The notes under the pieces are model-generated. The model saw only the letters and a list, made by a program, of their open reading frames with translations. It was not told the DNA's origin and did not search any database. A stretch of DNA of 20,367 nucleotides from assembly GCA_015680685.1 (NCBI GenBank), contig MNCI01004069.1, forward strand, positions 1 to 20,367, written 5' to 3'. Positions 18,611 to 20,367 of the stretch are shown here, in pieces (position 1 is the first letter of the stretch; each line of letters begins with the position of its first letter). Origin of the DNA: Gnetum montanum (Eukaryota > Streptophyta > Gnetopsida > Gnetales > Gnetaceae). A program made the translations under genes and the position numbers.

Positions 18611-18863
18611 GTTTTAAGTTCTCGGTTTTGTGTGCAAAACATATTTGTTTATTTTCTATGCATTATTTAGATCTGTTATTAGTTTTAGCATTCCAATATT
18701 AATACCCAATTTTCCAATCACCCTAAGTCTTTGGTTGATCTGGTGGACCAGCTAGGACACCTTGAATCCCATTTCTTAATGACCATGGAAATTTACGGTT
18801 GAGGCTACTACACGAAATCTATTAATTTTCTAGTGATCAATTTTTTTGATTAGAATAGTTTTC

Positions 18864-18883
18864 TTAGCACTAGAAGAATGGCC
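18864..18883 (+). other. PBS-like site of a second gypsy element
   Basis: TTAGCACTAGAAGAATGGCC matches the PBS region TTGGTGCTAGAAGAAGGGCC (12866-12885) at 16 of 20 positions; three of the four differences are transitions. The sequence after it (CTTTATCT against CTTTCTCT) also agrees. Confidence 0.6.
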
Positions 18884-19459
18884 TTTATCTAGTTTCTACA
18901 TCTAAATTAGTTTGCCCTATTGCTAATGTTGTCTTTTATTGCAAAAACCTACAATTTTGACATTAAAACCTTTGAAACCTTCAATATTCAACATTGCAAC
19001 CCATTCCCCTTGTAATTAAATCCCAATGTAGAAGTTGCAAGTATTTTGGTTTTTAAGATTTTCATAGTAATTACTATGAATTTCAAGGCTAATGTTGGCA
19101 TCCCACTAAAAACTCAAAAAGATCAATGCTGCCCCTTCCCCTATTGTGATGAAAACCATAGCATCGAAGTTGCATGTGGTTGGGTGGTCGCTTTTCACAG
19201 CACTTGTTGTCAATTGTTTAGCCTAAAGCCAGTGTTGATATCTTTCCTCCCTTTTCCTTTTTCTACCAATTTATTTTTTTAAGTTTCTAAAGTGGGTGGT
19301 TTGATACATCCAAAAGCCATCAAACTTCTGAAATTTGGATTCCCCCACCCCCACAACCACCACACCGCCCCCCACCCCGCTCCTATCTTTCCAAGCTAAG
19401 AAAATTGGTAGCCTATTAAAACCAATTTGAGTGAAAAAATACCAACTTTTATCTTTGGG
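18884..19459. other. Unclassified DNA, probable leader of the second gypsy element
   Basis: No gene supported. T-rich and C-rich stretches alternate. 19342-19379 has four C runs of 4-6 bases on the plus strand, so the minus strand could form G-rich structures. Position after the PBS-like site suggests untranslated leader. Confidence 0.45.
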
Positions 19460-20100
19460 TTTTAGCCTTTCCCCATCATCAATGTTGGATTAAGAGATGT
19501 GAGATTTCCACCATCTCAATCCTATTCTTTTCCCCCATTTCCATACCAAGCATATAGGTAGTTGAGAGGCTAACATAGGTGAGGCTTAACACCAACTTTC
19601 CTAGCTTTCTATTTTTGGTAAATTCATAGATTCCCATTATTCCCCACCTTACTAATTATAGAAAGTGTTCCATTTTTAGCTATTTTTACTTCCTTTGACC
19701 ATGTTTAAATTCCACTCATTGAGATTTGCCTTTATTTTTATCATTTATAGCCTATTTTAAGCCATTTTTGCATTTGTAATTTTCAGCCTTTCCCCTTCAT
19801 CAACATTGGATTAAGAGGTGTAAGATTTCCATCATCTCATTCCTATTCTTTCCCTCCCTATCATACCTAGTGTACAGGTAGTTGGAAGGTCAACATAGGT
19901 GATGTTGATTAACAAATTTTATAACTTTCCATTTTTGGTAAAGGGGCAAACCCAACCCCCCCTTCCTTTACTAATTACAGTAAGTACTTCATTTTTAGAG
20001 ATTTTTGCTTTCTTTTAAATGTTTTTGAATTCTATTCACTAGAATTTACTTCTATTTTTATCATTTATACCCTACTTTAAGCCATTTTTAGCAAAATAGC
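19460..20100 (+). repeat. Tandem duplication of about 320 bp, two diverged copies
   Basis: Copy 1 (about 19460-19779) and copy 2 (about 19780-20100) share, in the same order, AGCCTTTCCCC-TCATCAA, TTGGATTAAGAG, GATTTCCA-CATCTCA, a GTAGTTG word, CATTTTTGGTAAA, TACTAATTA, TCATTTATA and TTTAAGCCATTTTT. Landmarks are offset by 320-321 bp throughout. There is noticeable substitution and some small indels between copies. The flank before copy 1 (GCCTATTAAAACCAATTT) resembles the copy ends (GCCTATTTTAAGCCATTT), so a further partial unit may precede. No coding content. Confidence 0.85.
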
Positions 20101-20367
20101 CATCTCTTTCTCATAGTCCACCAAGTTGTCCTTCACCCTCATTGGTGAAGGTTCTAGGAAACAAGCCATGAGGATCTATGATCCCAAAGACCTTGCTATC
20201 ATTGAGTGTAGTCAATCTTTAAGGGTAGTAGGGGAAAGTCTTGACTTTGCATCTATAAAGGAACACCATTACTACCACATCTATGTCAAAATATAGGATA
20301 GCCTCCTAATTTGACATGTGGAAGTAGAGGCAAAAAGGAAATTAAAATTCATACATTGAGATGAAAA
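20101..20367. other. Unclassified DNA, no gene seen
   Basis: The short stretch CCTCATTGGTGAAGG is locally palindromic-like, but nothing supports a named feature. Confidence 0.5.

Larger units (their letters stand above)
17951..18860 (+). mobile_element. LTR-like segment of a second gypsy element (start uncertain)
   Basis: The segment has a TATA box (18085-18092), a polyadenylation signal (18605-18610) and, a few bases after its end, a PBS-like site closely resembling that of the gypsy element at 12867. From TATA to the PBS-like site is about 780 bp, similar to the R-U5 length in LTR-B. The 5' limit is not fixed: TGGTAACCCCTC at 17953 could pair imperfectly with GAGGCTACTACA (18810-18821), or the LTR may begin nearer 17300. 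No protein-coding part of this element is visible within the window. Known: LTRs have TATA, poly(A) signal and PBS in this order. Inferred: it is a nested insertion into the RT of the upstream element. Confidence 0.5.

Noticed and set aside
1-20367. A new multi-gene defence or metabolic system
   Set aside because: No cluster of intact genes exists here; every recognisable coding segment is a decayed transposable-element protein.

Overview
This window looks like intergenic DNA from a large seed-plant nuclear genome, possibly a gymnosperm. It is AT-rich, has no intact host gene, and is filled with old, heavily mutated transposable elements of plant type (Ty1/copia and Ty3/gypsy LTR retrotransposons) plus one DNA-transposon pseudogene. 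No rRNA, functional tRNA, CRISPR array or bacterial-style operon was seen. The species assignment is inference from repeat content only.

Layout. 1-1008: unclassified AT-rich DNA with a compound microsatellite. 1009-2683: a long LTR (LTR-A), solo or left over, with no primer-binding site after it. 3111-4000: a decayed transposase of the Merlin/IS1595 (IS1016-like) type. 4769-9528: a complete-ended copia element with two LTRs, PBS, gag, a large internal deletion that removed integrase, a mutated RT/RNase H, and a purine-rich tract before the 3' LTR. 9529-11664: unclassified.

11665-17296: the 5' part of a gypsy element. It has LTR-B (same family as LTR-A), a PBS, a long leader containing two tRNA-promoter-like repeats, then gag, protease, an extra RNase H-like domain and the start of RT, where it breaks off. 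17297-18860: unclassified DNA running into an LTR-like segment with TATA box, polyadenylation signal and a PBS-like site at 18864-18883, probably the start of a second, nested gypsy element. 19460-20100: a tandem duplication of about 320 bp. The rest is unclassified.

None of the coding regions can encode a working protein as it stands. The most unusual items are the Merlin-type transposase in a plant-like setting, the RNase H-like domain placed between protease and RT, and the paired tRNA-like box A/box B repeats. A 46-bp perfect duplication around the only ambiguous base (11927) is probably an assembly artefact. I did not find a convincing new multi-gene biological system.
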